From the NCBI RefSeq assembly GCF_900114345.1, contig NZ_FOZJ01000001.1:1054001-1118000 (forward strand): a stretch of 64,000 nucleotides of DNA, written 5' to 3'. The notes under the pieces are model-generated. The model made no database searches. It was given only the letters and a program-made list of their open reading frames with translations, and had not been told where the DNA came from. The position numbers and the translations under genes are program-made. Positions 16,220-23,710 of the stretch are shown piece by piece. Position 1 is the stretch's first letter. Each line of letters starts with the position of its first letter. The stretch is from Microbacterium sp. cf046. GTDB lineage: Bacteria > Actinomycetota > Actinomycetes > Actinomycetales > Microbacteriaceae.

Positions 16220-17764
16220 GTGACAGCATCCCGAGAGCCAGACATCCAGCCGCAGAAAGACGCGGCAACGGTGCCTGGCGCGCCCGCGGCCGGCGAGGAA
16301 TCCGAGCGTGCGCGGGAGCTGGCTGAGCTCTTCGGACGCGCTGCCGAGCAGGAGACCGAACGGGCCGACGAGCAGTCGGATGACGCCGGCGAGAGGCTCG
16401 CGGCGCTCTTCGCCGAACCCGCTCGCGAGGAGGCATTCTCGACCGCGCCGGTCGCTGCTGCTGCGAAGGACAGGCTGCCGGCGACACCGCCGGCGGCTGT
16501 CGAGCCATCCGCGTACCAGGACGACCTGCCGGACGACGAGCCGATCGTGATGGCCGGTGCCGGCGCCGTCGCATCCGCGGCCGTCGTGGAGCCGGTCCGG
16601 CAGGACGACGCGCCGGCGGAGGCCGTGGAGGACGACCCGCTGGCCTGGCTCGGCCTGGTCGAGGAGCCGGCAGTCGAACCGACGGAGAAGAAGAGCGCGG
16701 CCGCGACGGCGGGCTGGGCGGGCATCGTCGGCGGGGCAGCCGTTGCCGGGTCGGCGTCCGCGGCGGCGCCGGAACCTCCGGCGGCCGAGAAGACTGCGGT
16801 GCTTCCCGCAGCCACCGAGGTCGGCACCTCGGCCGGTGCGTTCTTCCCGGCGGAGCGCCGGCGCGGCATCCGGGGCTGGAGCACCCGCGTGCGGTGGTCG
16901 GTCGCCGTGTCGATCGTGCTGCTGATCGGCGTCATCGCCGGTTCGGTCGTGATCGCTCAGATGCTCGCCGCGAACAACCTCGCCGCGCAGGAGCTCGCCG
17001 CCGCCGTCGCCGAACTCGAGGCGGCCGAGACAGCGGCCACGGAGCCCGAGTCGGTGCTGAAGGACTCGGTCGCCGCATACGACGAGAGCGTGCTGCTCGC
17101 CCGCGGCACCGCAGACAGCGCGGGGCCGGCCCTGGCGGCGGTGGTCGGCGTCACCGAGCAGGCACCCCTCGATGCGGCCAATGCGGCCCTGGCCGCCCTG
17201 ACCGCCCAGCTCGACGCCGACTCGCTCGCCGATCCTCCCGCGCCGTATGAGCGCGGCGACGTCGATCTCACCGACATCGATGCCGTGCGCGCGGCAACGG
17301 CGACAGCCGAGGATCACGGGGAGAGCATCACAGCCGCGACACGCGCAGTGGGGGCCGCGCAGACCTCGCTGCAGGAGAAGCTCGTCGCCCTCCGCAACGC
17401 GCAGGTCGCGCTCGGAGTCACGATCCCCGAGACCGCCGTGCGCATCGTGGGCGAGAACGAGGAGGCGGAGCAGAGCCTGCGCGACGCGGTGATCGCGGCG
17501 TCGCTCGCGGTCGGCGCCGCGCAGAACGCCGGCGCATCCGGGGATCCCGAGCTGATCGCGTACGCGGCCGCTGTCGCCGCGATGCGCGCCGATCAGGAGC
17601 GTGTGATCAACGGCGACACGCAGGAATCCGAGACTCCGACGACGGAGACGAACCCCGAGCCTGCGCCGGCGCCCGCGCCGACGCAGGAGCCGGTCCCGGA
17701 GCCTGTGCCGCCACCGACCGAGCCGAGCACTCCACCGGGCCCGACGCCGCCCACGCTGCCGTAG
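16220..17764 (+). CDS. Alanine-rich single-pass membrane protein with coiled-coil and Pro-rich tail, unknown
   Basis: 514 aa from GTG 16220, preceded by SD GAGGTGG at 5-nt spacing; GTG 16211 is an alternative. The N-terminal 220 residues are acidic, Ala/Glu-rich and probably disordered. One transmembrane helix (WSVAVSIVLLIGVIAGSVVIAQML) lies near 230-253. The external part is a long helical Ala/Glu region and the C-terminus is rich in Pro, Thr and Glu. The layout suggests a cell-wall-spanning protein. I do not recognise a family. TAGGCT at 16180-16185 could be its -10 box, so it is probably transcribed separately from the AlaRS-like gene 60 bp upstream. Confidence 0.65.
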   Translation: MTASREPDIQPQKDAATVPGAPAAGEESERARELAELFGRAAEQETERADEQSDDAGERLAALFAEPAREEAFSTAPVAAAAKDRLPATPPAAVEPSAYQDDLPDDEPIVMAGAGAVASAAVVEPVRQDDAPAEAVEDDPLAWLGLVEEPAVEPTEKKSAAATAGWAGIVGGAAVAGSASAAAPEPPAAEKTAVLPAATEVGTSAGAFFPAERRRGIRGWSTRVRWSVAVSIVLLIGVIAGSVVIAQMLAANNLAAQELAAAVAELEAAETAATEPESVLKDSVAAYDESVLLARGTADSAGPALAAVVGVTEQAPLDAANAALAALTAQLDADSLADPPAPYERGDVDLTDIDAVRAATATAEDHGESITAATRAVGAAQTSLQEKLVALRNAQVALGVTIPETAVRIVGENEEAEQSLRDAVIAASLAVGAAQNAGASGDPELIAYAAAVAAMRADQERVINGDTQESETPTTETNPEPAPAPAPTQEPVPEPVPPPTEPSTPPGPTPPTLP

Positions 17765-17809
17765 GACGGCTGCCCGGCGCGCGCCCGCCTCCGACCCGGT
17801 GCGGGTGGG

Positions 17810-18715
17810 TCAGTTGCGGGCCGGAATCAGCGTCGGTGCCATCTCGGCGATCCACGCGGCGAGCTCGGGGCCGAGATCTTCGCGATCCAGGGCGAGCAGG
17901 ATGCTGGATTTGAGGTAATCGAGCCGGTCACCGGTGTCGTACCGGCGGCCGGAGAAGATCACGCCGAGCACGGGCCCGGCGATCGCCTCGTCCGCGGCGA
18001 GCTCCTCGAGGGCGTCGGTGAGCTGGATCTCGCCGCCCTTGCCGGGTTCGGTGTTCTCGAGCACCTCGAAGATCTCCGGCTTGAGCACGTATCGGCCGAT
18101 GATCGCGAGATTGCTCGGAGCCTCGGCGGCGGCGGGCTTCTCGACGAGCGCCCTGATCCTGACGACATCGGCCTCATCGGTCGGTTCGACGTCCGCGCAC
18201 CCGTACAGGTGGATCTGCGAGGGCTCGACCTCCATCAGCGCCACGACGGTGGCAGACCGGGCGAAGGACACCTCGATCATCCGCGAGAGGAGCGGGTCGC
18301 GCGCATCGATGAGGTCGTCGCCGAGCATGACGGCGAACGTCTCCCGGCCGACGTGCTTCTTGGCACGCAGGACTGCGTGGCCGAGACCCTTGGGATCCCC
18401 CTGGCGGACGAAGTGGATGTCGGCCAGCGAACTCGGCTCCATCACACGTGCGAGCTTGCCGTGATCGCCCTTCGCCTCGAGCGTGTGCTCGAGTTCGGTG
18501 ACGCGGTCGAAGTGATTCGCCAGGGCGTTCTTGTTGCGCCCGATGATCACCAGGATGTCGTCGATGCCTGCCGCGACCGCCTCTTCGACGACGTACTGGA
18601 TCGCCGGCTTGTCGACGACCGGAAGCATCTCCTTCGGCATCGCCTTCGTGGCGGGGAGGAAGCGGGTGCCGAGGCCGGCCGCGGGGATGACTGCCTTGAT
18701 GGAGGGAGTGGTCAT
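17810..18715 (-). CDS. galU: UTP--glucose-1-phosphate uridylyltransferase
   Basis: 301 aa, normal length. Begins IKAVIPAAGLGTRFLPATKAMPKEMLPVVDKPAIQYVVEEA, the nucleotide-binding signature. HFVRQGDPKGLGHAVL, FAVMLGDDLID and KPEIFEVLENTEPGKGGEIQLTDAL follow. It makes UDP-glucose from glucose-1-phosphate and UTP, feeding glycans and the ugd product nearby. ATG 18715 is preferred because it sits 6 nt after TACGGT, a leaderless configuration. Confidence 0.95.
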   Translation of the reverse strand: MTTPSIKAVIPAAGLGTRFLPATKAMPKEMLPVVDKPAIQYVVEEAVAAGIDDILVIIGRNKNALANHFDRVTELEHTLEAKGDHGKLARVMEPSSLADIHFVRQGDPKGLGHAVLRAKKHVGRETFAVMLGDDLIDARDPLLSRMIEVSFARSATVVALMEVEPSQIHLYGCADVEPTDEADVVRIRALVEKPAAAEAPSNLAIIGRYVLKPEIFEVLENTEPGKGGEIQLTDALEELAADEAIAGPVLGVIFSGRRYDTGDRLDYLKSSILLALDREDLGPELAAWIAEMAPTLIPARN

Positions 18716-18721
18716 GTGCCG

Positions 18722-18727
18722 ACCGTA
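18722..18727 (-). promoter_or_regulatory. Leaderless-type -10 box (TACGGT) of galU
   Basis: Minus-strand TACGGT, 6-nt spacer CGGCAC, then ATG 18715. Confidence 0.5.
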
Positions 18728-18794
18728 ACGGCGGGATGTGAACCGCGGGTTTCGCAACGGTCACGCCAAGTGGCGGTCCACTCGCGCTCGCGGT

Positions 18795-18823
18795 TTGGTC
18801 GCGGCATCCGGATGCCGTAGAAT
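18795..18823 (+). promoter_or_regulatory. rplM-rpsI promoter with palindromic spacer
   Basis: TTGGTC (18795-18800), 17-nt spacer, TAGAAT (18818-18823). The spacer contains a perfect 16-bp palindrome, CGGCATCC-GGATGCCG (18802-18817). Start near 18830 leaves a leader of about 137 nt before the rplM GTG; its content was not recognised as a known L13 leader. Confidence 0.6.
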
Positions 18824-18966
18824 CGATCCTTGGTGCCTGCGCCCTGCTGGCCGTGCACCGCGAACGTGAGCCCTCCACTGGCGTGTTCCGTCGGCCCTCG
18901 GCCGGAGAACCACCCCGGAGCGGGATTCACGAACATCTCCGTTCGAATCAAGAAAGCAGCACTATT

Positions 18967-19413
18967 GTGACGCGCACGTACACCCCCAAGGCTGGCGAAG
19001 CTCAGCGTGAGTGGCTTGTCATCGACGCCACCGACGTCGTCCTCGGCCGCCTCGCGAGCCACGCCGCGGCTCTCCTCCGCGGCAAGCACAAGGCGACCTT
19101 CGCTCCCCACATGGACATGGGCGACTTCGTCATCATCATCAACGCCGACAAGGTCGCGCTGACGGGCCAGAAGCTCCAGAAGAAGAAGGCCTACCGCCAC
19201 TCGGGCTACCCGGGCGGGCTCAAGTCGGTCACCTACGAAGAGCTCCTCGCGAAGAACCCCGAGCGCGCTGTCGAGAAGGCCGTCCGCGGCATGCTCCCGA
19301 AGAACAGCCTGGGTGCGCAGCAGCTCACCAAGCTCAAGGTCTACCGCGGCGCCGAGCACCCCCACGGTGCGCAGCAGCCCAAGACCTTCACCCTCGACCA
19401 GGTCGCCCAGTAA
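18967..19413 (+). CDS. rplM: 50S ribosomal protein L13
   Basis: 148 aa. [46 protein letters not shown] and [27 protein letters not shown] are the conserved L13 blocks. It is an early assembly protein of the large subunit. Start GTG 18967 matches the family N-terminus. Followed after 30 bp by rpsI, the universal L13-S9 pair. Codon use is more biased to C-ending codons than in neighbours, as for highly expressed genes. Confidence 0.97.
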   Translation: MTRTYTPKAGEAQREWLVIDATDVVLGRLASHAAALLRGKHKATFAPHMDMGDFVIIINADKVALTGQKLQKKKAYRHSGYPGGLKSVTYEELLAKNPERAVEKAVRGMLPKNSLGAQQLTKLKVYRGAEHPHGAQQPKTFTLDQVAQ

Positions 19414-19443
19414 GCGCCTCCCAGACTGACTAAGGACACACTC

Positions 19444-19923
19444 GTGGCGAAGATCGAAGAATCCACCGAAAGCAACTTCTCGACCGAGACCCCGGTCGAC
19501 CAGGCGGCTGTCGCCGCCCCGCGCCCCGTGCTCAGCGTTCCCGGCGCTGCGGTCGGCCGTCGCAAGCAGGCCATCGCCCGCGTGCGCATCGTCCCCGGCT
19601 CGGGCGTCATCACCGTCAACGGCCGCTCGTTCGAGGACTACTTCCCGAACAAGCTGCACCAGCAGCTGGTGACCGACCCGTTCACGGTGCTCAACCTCAC
19701 CGACGCGTACGACGTCATCGCGCGCATCTCCGGCGGCGGCCCCTCGGGCCAGGCCGGCGCGCTGCGCCTCGGCATCGCCCGCTCGCTGAACGGCATCGAC
19801 GAAGAGAACAACCGGGCCACCCTGAAGAAGGCCGGCTTCCTCTCGCGCGACGCGCGCGTGAAGGAGCGCAAGAAGGCCGGTCTCAAGAAGGCCCGCAAGG
19901 CTCCTCAGTACTCGAAGCGCTAG
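19444..19923 (+). CDS. rpsI: 30S ribosomal protein S9
   Basis: 159 aa, with a variable N-terminal extension of about 35 residues usual in actinobacteria. Core: [52 protein letters not shown], and the C-terminal tail [12 protein letters not shown] whose terminal KR reaches the P-site tRNA. Cotranscribed with rplM (30-bp gap); glmM starts 15 bp downstream and may be in the same operon. Confidence 0.97.
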   Translation: MAKIEESTESNFSTETPVDQAAVAAPRPVLSVPGAAVGRRKQAIARVRIVPGSGVITVNGRSFEDYFPNKLHQQLVTDPFTVLNLTDAYDVIARISGGGPSGQAGALRLGIARSLNGIDEENNRATLKKAGFLSRDARVKERKKAGLKKARKAPQYSKR

Positions 19924-19938
19924 GTCGGAATCCCTCCG

Positions 19939-21297
19939 ATGCCGCTCTTCGGCACGGACGGGGTGCGGGGGCTGGCCAACGGCCCCCTCACCGCCGACCT
20001 CGCTCTCACCCTGGCCCAGGCGACTGCCGTCGTCCTGGGCCAGGGCCGCACTGCCGAGGCTCGCAAGGCCGCCGGCAAGCGGCTGACTGCCGTCGTCGCG
20101 CGTGATCCGCGTGTCTCCGGCGAATTCCTCGCGGCTGCTGTGTCGGCCGGGCTCGCCTCGTCGGGAGTCGACGTCCTCGATGCGGGCGTGCTGCCGACGC
20201 CTGCGACCGCGTACCTGATCGCCGACATCGACGCCGACTTCGGCGTGATGGTCTCGGCATCCCACAATCCGGCGCCCGACAACGGCATCAAGATCTTCGC
20301 GCGCGGGGGTGTCAAGCTCCCCGACGTTGTCGAGCAGCGCATCGAGCACGCGATGAGCCTCCCGAAGCTGCAGCCCACCGGGGCCGGGGTCGGCCGCATC
20401 CGCAGGTTCGCGGATGCCGAGGACCGCTACGTCGTCCACCTCCTGGCCTCCCTGCCGCACCGGCTCGACGGTCTGCATGTCGTCCTCGACTGCGCGCACG
20501 GTGCGGCATCCGGCGTCTCGCCCGAGACGTTCCGCGACGCCGGAGCGCGTGTGACCGTGATCGGGGCCGATCCGGACGGCCTCAACATCAACGACGGCGT
20601 CGGCTCCACCCACCTCGATTCACTCGCCGAGCACGTCGTGCGCGTCGGGGCCGATGTGGGCATCGCCCACGACGGAGACGCCGACCGCTGCCTCGCGGTG
20701 GACGCCCGCGGTCGAATCGTCGACGGCGACCAGATCATGGCGATCCTCGCGGTCGCGATGAAGGATCGCGGACACCTCGTCGAGGACACCCTCGTCGCCA
20801 CGGTGATGAGCAACCTCGGACTGCACCGCGCCATGACCGATCAGGGCATCACGGTCGTCCAGACCGGCGTCGGCGACCGCTATGTGCTCGAGGCGATGAA
20901 CGAAGGCGGATTCAGTCTCGGCGGCGAGCAGTCCGGGCACGTGATCATGAGCGAGTACGCGACCACCGGCGACGGGCTGCTGACCGGACTGCACCTGATG
21001 GCGGAGATGGCGCGACAGGGCAAGACCCTCGCCGAGCTCGCGTCGATCATGACCGTGTATCCGCAGGTGCTGGTGAACGTGCGGCACGTCGATCGCTCGC
21101 GCGCGGCCTCGGACGAGGGCGTGGCGGATGCCGTCGCCTCCGTCGCCGCGGAGCTCGGAGACTCCGGGCGGGTGCTGCTGCGCCCGTCGGGCACCGAGGA
21201 GATGGTCCGCGTCATGGTCGAAGCCGCCGACGCCGCCGCCGCCCAGGACTACGCAGACCGTCTCGCGGGCGTCGTGCGGGAGCGTCTCGCGCTGTAG
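19939..21297 (+). CDS. glmM: Phosphoglucosamine mutase
   Basis: 452 aa. N-terminal [15 protein letters not shown], the phosphoserine loop [16 protein letters not shown] (about 100-115), the metal loop [11 protein letters not shown] (about 245) and the sugar loop [13 protein letters not shown]. The C-terminal [14 protein letters not shown] binds phosphate. It interconverts glucosamine-6-phosphate and glucosamine-1-phosphate for UDP-GlcNAc and peptidoglycan. glmS, the preceding enzyme, is in the same window at 29591. Terminated by the hairpin at 21304-21325. Confidence 0.96.
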   Translation: MPLFGTDGVRGLANGPLTADLALTLAQATAVVLGQGRTAEARKAAGKRLTAVVARDPRVSGEFLAAAVSAGLASSGVDVLDAGVLPTPATAYLIADIDADFGVMVSASHNPAPDNGIKIFARGGVKLPDVVEQRIEHAMSLPKLQPTGAGVGRIRRFADAEDRYVVHLLASLPHRLDGLHVVLDCAHGAASGVSPETFRDAGARVTVIGADPDGLNINDGVGSTHLDSLAEHVVRVGADVGIAHDGDADRCLAVDARGRIVDGDQIMAILAVAMKDRGHLVEDTLVATVMSNLGLHRAMTDQGITVVQTGVGDRYVLEAMNEGGFSLGGEQSGHVIMSEYATTGDGLLTGLHLMAEMARQGKTLAELASIMTVYPQVLVNVRHVDRSRAASDEGVADAVASVAAELGDSGRVLLRPSGTEEMVRVMVEAADAAAAQDYADRLAGVVRERLAL

Positions 21298-21303
21298 GCC
21301 GAC

Positions 21304-21325
21304 CGCCGTCCTGAGCCGGACGGCG
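21304..21325. terminator. Hairpin after glmM
   Basis: CGCCGTCC-(TGAGCC)-GGACGGCG, an 8-bp perfect stem between the convergent glmM and surface-protein genes. No U-tract; likely bidirectional. Confidence 0.6.
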
Positions 21326-21342
21326 AGGGCGACCGCAGGGAT

Positions 21343-22080
21343 CTACTCGGAAGGCGTCTTCCGTCCCCGACGACCCCGGATGAACAGGCCCGCGGCGACG
21401 GCCATGATCGCGGCCGCGGCCAGGAGCAGGGTTCCTCCGATCGCGGTGCCCGTCTGGGCGAGCCACCCGCCTTCGGCCCCGGCCGGCACCGGAGTCGTGC
21501 TCGGAACGGGCGTCACCACCGGCGTCGGGGTGATGGTCGGCGTGGCCGTCGGTGTCGGTGTGATCGTCGGAGTGGGCGTGATCGTGGGAGTGGGCGTGAT
21601 CGTGTGCGTGGGTGTCGGCGTCGGGGTCGGCCCGCAGCCGATCACGGTGACGCGCGGGTCGGGATAGCCGACGACACCGGACGTCCATTCGGGGGTCTCA
21701 TCGGACAGGTCGGCGAATCCGTATGCGGCTGCCGACATCTTCCCGACATCGGAGCACGGGTGGCCGGGCAGCGCCGCGGCGAAGGTGCGCGTCTCACCCG
21801 CCGCGTACAGCGACGGACCGAAGTCGTAGCGGTTCCCGTTCGGGATCGTGATGTACGCGGCACCGTAGGCCGGCACTCCCGACAGGTTCGTGGTCGTGAT
21901 CTCGACGCCGAGGTGCGCGGTCGAGCTGAAGTCCAGCACGACCGTGGTCTCGCCGAATATCCCGTCGTCCTGCGCCGCAAGGGCGGGAGTCGCCAGCATC
22001 AGTCCGCCCGCGACGGCGAGTGCGATCCCGGCTGCGCCGACACCGATCGCGGCCTTCGGAACATGTGTGAAACGGCTCAT
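21343..22080 (-). CDS. Secreted surface protein with Thr-Pro repeats and LAQTG sorting signal
   Basis: 245 aa. Signal-like N-terminus (AAIGVGAAGIALAVAGGLMLATPALAAQ) is followed by a small beta-rich domain of about 110 residues. Then comes a low-complexity TP-rich stalk (TPTITPTPTITPTP...) and a cell-wall sorting signal: LAQTG, a hydrophobic helix (GTLLLAAAAIMAVAAGLFI) and the basic tail RGRRGRKTPSE. LAxTG is the motif of class E sortases common in high-GC actinobacteria; no sortase gene lies in the window. The small domain is not recognised. Two Cys may form a disulfide. Confidence 0.8.
   Translation of the reverse strand: MSRFTHVPKAAIGVGAAGIALAVAGGLMLATPALAAQDDGIFGETTVVLDFSSTAHLGVEITTTNLSGVPAYGAAYITIPNGNRYDFGPSLYAAGETRTFAAALPGHPCSDVGKMSAAAYGFADLSDETPEWTSGVVGYPDPRVTVIGCGPTPTPTPTHTITPTPTITPTPTITPTPTATPTITPTPVVTPVPSTTPVPAGAEGGWLAQTGTAIGGTLLLAAAAIMAVAAGLFIRGRRGRKTPSE
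21505..21625. repeat. Low-complexity Thr-Pro coding repeat
   Basis: Imperfect 18-nt repeats encoding T-P-T-I-T-P within the surface-protein stalk. Repeat number is likely to vary between strains. Confidence 0.6.
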
Positions 22081-22247
22081 GGCCTCATCCCAACCTGCTT
22101 GGGTCCGGGCCTGCCGCGTCGTCGACGGACGATGCGGAATCGCAACCCTGACGACGTGCCTTCACGCTATCGCGGCCGCGGACGCGCATGCGCGCCGGCG
22201 TGAGTCGGGGGCGTTACAAGTGTGTCAACAGTTCGTGGCGGACCCGG

Positions 22248-22844
22248 CTACAGGTCGGCGGCGTCCGCGCACGGGGTGACGATCGCCTTCACGAACGCCG
22301 CGGTCTGATACGCGTACTGGAAGGCCCACTGATCGGGCCGGAGTCTCTGCTCGACGGCGATGACGACGGCGTCTCCGTCGAAGCACTTGTCCAGGATGAA
22401 GCGAGTCCTCGCCACATGGGGCGTGAAGGTGATGACGATCACCTTCGCGCTGCGGTCCCCGCTCAGGAAGTCGGAGAGCATCGCCACCTCGCCTTTCGTG
22501 GAGAAGGGCGTCGGTGTCTCGCACGTGACCTCCGGACGGGCGCACGCACTGAGCTTGCGCGCGGACTGGCCTCCGCTGCGCGGAACCGACACGAGGATCT
22601 GCTCCACCACCCCGTCCGCCCGCAGCTGCTCCGCGAGTGCGACGCGCTGTTCGGTCGGCGGTCCGATGACGTAGGCGACGTCAGCGCGCCCCGTCTCGCC
22701 CTCCGGCGGGAACACGTAGACGGGGAGTCCCGCGACCGCGACGACGAGGACGGCGGCGACGAGCGCCACGGCGAACAGCACGATGCGCCGCATTCCCGGG
22801 TGTCGGGAAGCAGCGTGGCCGGGCTTCGCAGAGCGGGAGGTCAT
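22248..22844 (-). CDS. YdcF/SanA-like (DUF218) membrane-anchored protein, copy 2
   Basis: 198 aa. ATG 22844 overlaps the stop of the upstream membrane gene (ATGA), which decides the start. One membrane helix (RRIVLFAVALVAAVLVVAVAGLPVYVF) precedes a DUF218 domain: DVAYVIGPPTEQRVALAEQLRADGVVEQILVSV...FSTKGEVAMLSDFLSGDRSAKVIVITFTPHVARTRFIL. The Cys spacing (SACARPEVTC, DKCFDG, TPCAD) matches the copy at 8223-8771, so the two are paralogues. Probably envelope-linked; reaction unknown. Confidence 0.82.
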   Translation of the reverse strand: MTSRSAKPGHAASRHPGMRRIVLFAVALVAAVLVVAVAGLPVYVFPPEGETGRADVAYVIGPPTEQRVALAEQLRADGVVEQILVSVPRSGGQSARKLSACARPEVTCETPTPFSTKGEVAMLSDFLSGDRSAKVIVITFTPHVARTRFILDKCFDGDAVVIAVEQRLRPDQWAFQYAYQTAAFVKAIVTPCADAADL

Positions 22845-23710
22845 GCCGAGCGGCGGGTGCGCAATTCCATGCCGACCACCAGGGCGGCGTAGCCGGCGAA
22901 CGCGACTGCGATCAGCGCGAGGAATGCGGGTGTGGCAACCCGATCCCACTGCAGCGCATCCCGGCCCGCGATCAGCGAGCATGCGATCGCGATGAGGCTG
23001 ACCAGCTGCGCCTGGAACAGGATGCGGAACGAGCTCCAGCGGTCATCGCGCAGGAATCCCACCGCGACGACGCCGGGCAGCGACAGCACCGCACCCAGCA
23101 CCCGTGCGGTCAGGGGCGTGAGCTCCCACGCCCACACCGGGATGACCAGCGTCGGCGCGATGAACATCACCGCGCCGGTGACGAGGGATGCCGCGCCGAC
23201 CGCCAGCATCATGCCCCGCACGAGCCGTGGGACCCGGGCGTCGACCGCGTCGGGCCGCCCGTCATCGCTGCGGCGCTGCAGCCACCACAGCCACGCGACC
23301 GCGAACGGAGTCGTCGCGTACAGCGTCACCCAGGTGAAGAAGGAGAGGTTCTGCGAGAACCGGTCGAGGTGCAGCAGGGTCGCGACCAGCAATGCGCCGG
23401 CGAACACGACGACGGCGGGGAAGCCGGGCGCGACGCGGTGCCACCGCCTGGTCACCGCGACCCCGACGAAGAACCAGATGCCCCCCACGTATGCTGAGGC
23501 GAGCATGTACGCCGACAACGGCGGATCGATCGCCCACGCGAACAGCTCGCCGGTGCGGTGCGGGAAGCCGAACAGCAGGATCGCGGCCACGACCAGGAAC
23601 GGCACGATCACGATCGCGACGACGCGTGTGACGAGCAGGACGCGGTCATCGCCGGCATCCGCCTCGTCCGTGCGCGTCGGCTCGCGCACCTCGCCGTCAG
23701 TGTGCGACAC
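22841..23710 (-). CDS. Multi-pass membrane protein, unknown
   Basis: 289 aa, about eight hydrophobic helices (VVAIVIVPFLVVAAILLFGFP, AYMLASAYVGGIWFFVGVAV, FPAVVVFAGALLVATLLHL and others). No motif recognised. It starts inside the end of the DUF4062/STAND gene (14-nt overlap) and ends overlapping the second ydcF-like gene, so the three are probably one operon. Its role is unknown. Confidence 0.7.
   Translation of the reverse strand: MSHTDGEVREPTRTDEADAGDDRVLLVTRVVAIVIVPFLVVAAILLFGFPHRTGELFAWAIDPPLSAYMLASAYVGGIWFFVGVAVTRRWHRVAPGFPAVVVFAGALLVATLLHLDRFSQNLSFFTWVTLYATTPFAVAWLWWLQRRSDDGRPDAVDARVPRLVRGMMLAVGAASLVTGAVMFIAPTLVIPVWAWELTPLTARVLGAVLSLPGVVAVGFLRDDRWSSFRILFQAQLVSLIAIACSLIAGRDALQWDRVATPAFLALIAVAFAGYAALVVGMELRTRRSA

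Noticed and set aside
18712..20613. Long minus-strand frame across rplM, rpsI and glmM
   Set aside because: Shadow of three certain genes; composition is typical of antisense high-GC frames.
21505..21625. CRISPR-like spacing of repeats
   Set aside because: Repeats are in-frame Thr-Pro codons without unique spacers; the same holds for the 24-bp repeats at 48208-48303.
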